NCBI GenBank assembly: GCA_022508665.1
Contig: JAFLUT010000001.1
Span: forward strand, 1 to 64,000
Direction: 5' to 3'
Source: Prevotellaceae bacterium
GTDB lineage: Bacteria > Bacteroidota > Bacteroidia > Bacteroidales > Bacteroidaceae
Length of the DNA: 64,000 bases
Numbering within the stretch: the stretch's first letter is position 1; each line of letters opens with the position of its first letter. Position numbers and translations under genes: made by a program. Of this stretch, positions 62,885 to 64,000 are shown one piece after another. The notes beneath the pieces were generated by a model. It saw only the letters and a list, made by a program, of their open reading frames with translations, had not been told where the DNA came from and searched no databases.

Positions 62885-63664
62885 TTATCTCTCATTCACA
62901 TCAAACAACGAATCAAAATCTACTCGCTCAAACACTTCCAACTTTCCTCCACGAGTAGCATTATATATTTTTATTCCATGAGTTTCTGTATATTTACGAG
63001 CAGTATCAAATGCCATTGTGCTTGCATCAACATTTGGAAGCCATTCTCCTTGCCTGAGTTTATTATAATCATCAGCAAAATAGTCTTTTGCGGTTTCGTC
63101 AACATGGATTTTTCCTGTACGGTCACGAGTGGTATGAAAATGATGATCTACACCCAATAAATATATCTCTTTGAAACCCATATAAACAGCAAATTGTATG
63201 GCTGTAAATGCTACCGTTGTCGAATTATAAACACACGTAGAAACGTCGTTGCTAAATAATCCATAATCAACATCTCGATTTGGGACAAGGTGAAAATATG
63301 TTGCTCCATCTATATTAATACCATCATACCAATGGCTCTCTATGGGTATAAACTTTGCCTTAGCAGGTATAAGTCCCATCTCTTTGCCACTTGTAGAGAG
63401 CGACAGATTATCTTGAGAAATAAAATATGTTGGCCTCCATAAAGTTTGTGGAAATATCTGAAATATGCGATTGAAAGCAAAAGTTTTTTCTTTGTTTTCA
63501 TAAAGTTTCGTCAAATCATCAGCACTTAAACTCGGTCCGTTACCTATTATAAAACAACGTCCTCCATTTCCTATACCTTTATAATGTTTCAAAGGTCTCC
63601 CCTCAAAAAAAGTATAATGTTTTATCTTAAAATTTCTCCACCTTGCAATTATTGAACTCAACAT
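62885..63664 (-). CDS. DUF115 / MptE-like glycan-locus protein
   Basis: 259 residues with a Rossmann-type start GRCFIIGNGPSLSADDLTKL (about 36-55), then VFAFNRIF-like AFNRIFQIFP, and NSTTVAFTAIQFAVYMGFKE followed by IYLLGVDHHFH. This layout is that of the DUF115 (6-hydroxymethylpterin diphosphokinase MptE-like) group that recurs in capsule and LPS clusters and is related to Maf-type sialic/nonulosonic transferases. A role in attaching or modifying an acidic sugar is plausible but unproven. It precedes the acyltransferase gene with 71 nt between coding regions. Confidence 0.75.
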   Translation of the reverse strand: MLSSIIARWRNFKIKHYTFFEGRPLKHYKGIGNGGRCFIIGNGPSLSADDLTKLYENKEKTFAFNRIFQIFPQTLWRPTYFISQDNLSLSTSGKEMGLIPAKAKFIPIESHWYDGINIDGATYFHLVPNRDVDYGLFSNDVSTCVYNSTTVAFTAIQFAVYMGFKEIYLLGVDHHFHTTRDRTGKIHVDETAKDYFADDYNKLRQGEWLPNVDASTMAFDTARKYTETHGIKIYNATRGGKLEVFERVDFDSLFDVNER

Positions 63665-63666
63665 AC

Positions 63667-64000
63667 CTATTTCAAAATCCTCTTTATATTATACCGTAGT
63701 TTTTGAACAAAACCATATTTTTTATAGTAATAATTCTGCAACATTTCGACCATCTGAGGAGCTATAACATATTTAGCATATCTCGTCCGTCTTTGAGCTG
63801 ATTCAATGGGCTGTTCAAAGATATTCAAAAGAAAATCTTCCAGTTTTTTCATCACAGCCCCCAAAGACACAGTATCGTCCAACAATGCAGGTTCTGCAAT
63901 TATCTGACAAAACAAATCATCGTTAGAATCAATCTCCTTTACCATCTTCAACACTTCATCTACCCCACCCAAAGTCCTAACATCAATAAATGCTTTAGGA
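63667..64000 (-). CDS. C-terminal part of a glycosyltransferase running off the window (GT10-like)
   Basis: The frame is open to the window edge, with PKAFIDVRTLGGVDEVLKMV at its visible start. That stretch and the following KEIDSNDDLFCQIIAEPALL resemble the end of the fucosyltransferase (GT10) catalytic domain, where the donor-binding block is followed by a run of alternating helices. The last 100 residues are basic and helical (YYKKYGFVQKLRYNIKRILK). The active site lies outside the window, so only a low-confidence family call is possible. Two nt separate it from the DUF115 gene. Confidence 0.5.
   Translation of the reverse strand, partial: PKAFIDVRTLGGVDEVLKMVKEIDSNDDLFCQIIAEPALLDDTVSLGAVMKKLEDFLLNIFEQPIESAQRRTRYAKYVIAPQMVEMLQNYYYKKYGFVQKLRYNIKRILK

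Overview
The window comes from a member of the Bacteroidota, most likely order Bacteroidales and close to Prevotella. The evidence is a complete porPKLMN-type core operon of the type IX secretion system (T9SS), promoters of the Bacteroidota form (TTG, about 19-20 nt, TAnnTTTG), C-terminal sorting-type tails on secreted polysaccharide lyases, a BspA-like leucine-rich repeat protein and an EpsG-containing surface-glycan locus. No tRNA, rRNA or CRISPR array was seen.

Layout. 1-0.6 kb: a frameshifted remnant of a tyrosine integrase. 0.67-6.7 kb (minus strand): T9SS genes porN, porM, porL, porK, porP. 6.8-8.0 kb: a small secreted glycine-rich protein and Fe/Mn superoxide dismutase. 8.5-10.7 kb: a tightly overlapping ECF sigma, anti-sigma and exported-protein operon. 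10.9-20.8 kb (plus): a membrane-spanning propeller/AraC regulator followed by two large paralogous alginate-lyase-family proteins. 21.1-24.4 kb (plus): esterase, histidine phosphatase and MalY-type lyase operon. 24.8-26.6 kb: a C10 cysteine peptidase. 26.8-30.8 kb: a SNF2 helicase. 30.9-35.6 kb (minus): HIT protein, GreA, an outer-membrane barrel and a TPR protein. 35.7-40.4 kb: a giant PL11 rhamnogalacturonan lyase carrying autotransporter-type repeats and a T9SS sorting domain. 41.2-49.9 kb: BspA-like protein, three OmpA-like paralogues, a sugar 4,6-dehydratase, a DegT aminotransferase and a GT4. 50.2-64 kb: an AT-rich glycan locus with at least seven probable glycosyltransferases, an EpsG-like polymerase, KdsD/KdsB, a CotH-like kinase, an acyltransferase and a DUF115 protein, running off the right edge.

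How the genes fit together (inference). The T9SS would export the lyases with sorting tails. The propeller/AraC protein probably senses a polysaccharide breakdown product and switches on the adjacent lyases. The glycan locus builds a capsule or O-polysaccharide, and in T9SS organisms such a glycan can also be the anchor for secreted cargo.

Most notable signals. (1) Two intergenic arrays of degenerate 23-bp tandem units (8212-8372 and 40658-40933) share a quasi-palindromic core CARCSGYTG and a conserved downstream block, with 73 nt identical between them. (2) Two intergenic arrays of 21-bp AT-rich units with the palindrome ATTTTATAAAAT (near 24.7 and 50.1 kb). (3) Three G/C homopolymers of 8-9 nt, all in glycan genes and all at or near the 5' end, one of which puts a CotH-like kinase gene out of frame by one base: the pattern expected of phase variation.
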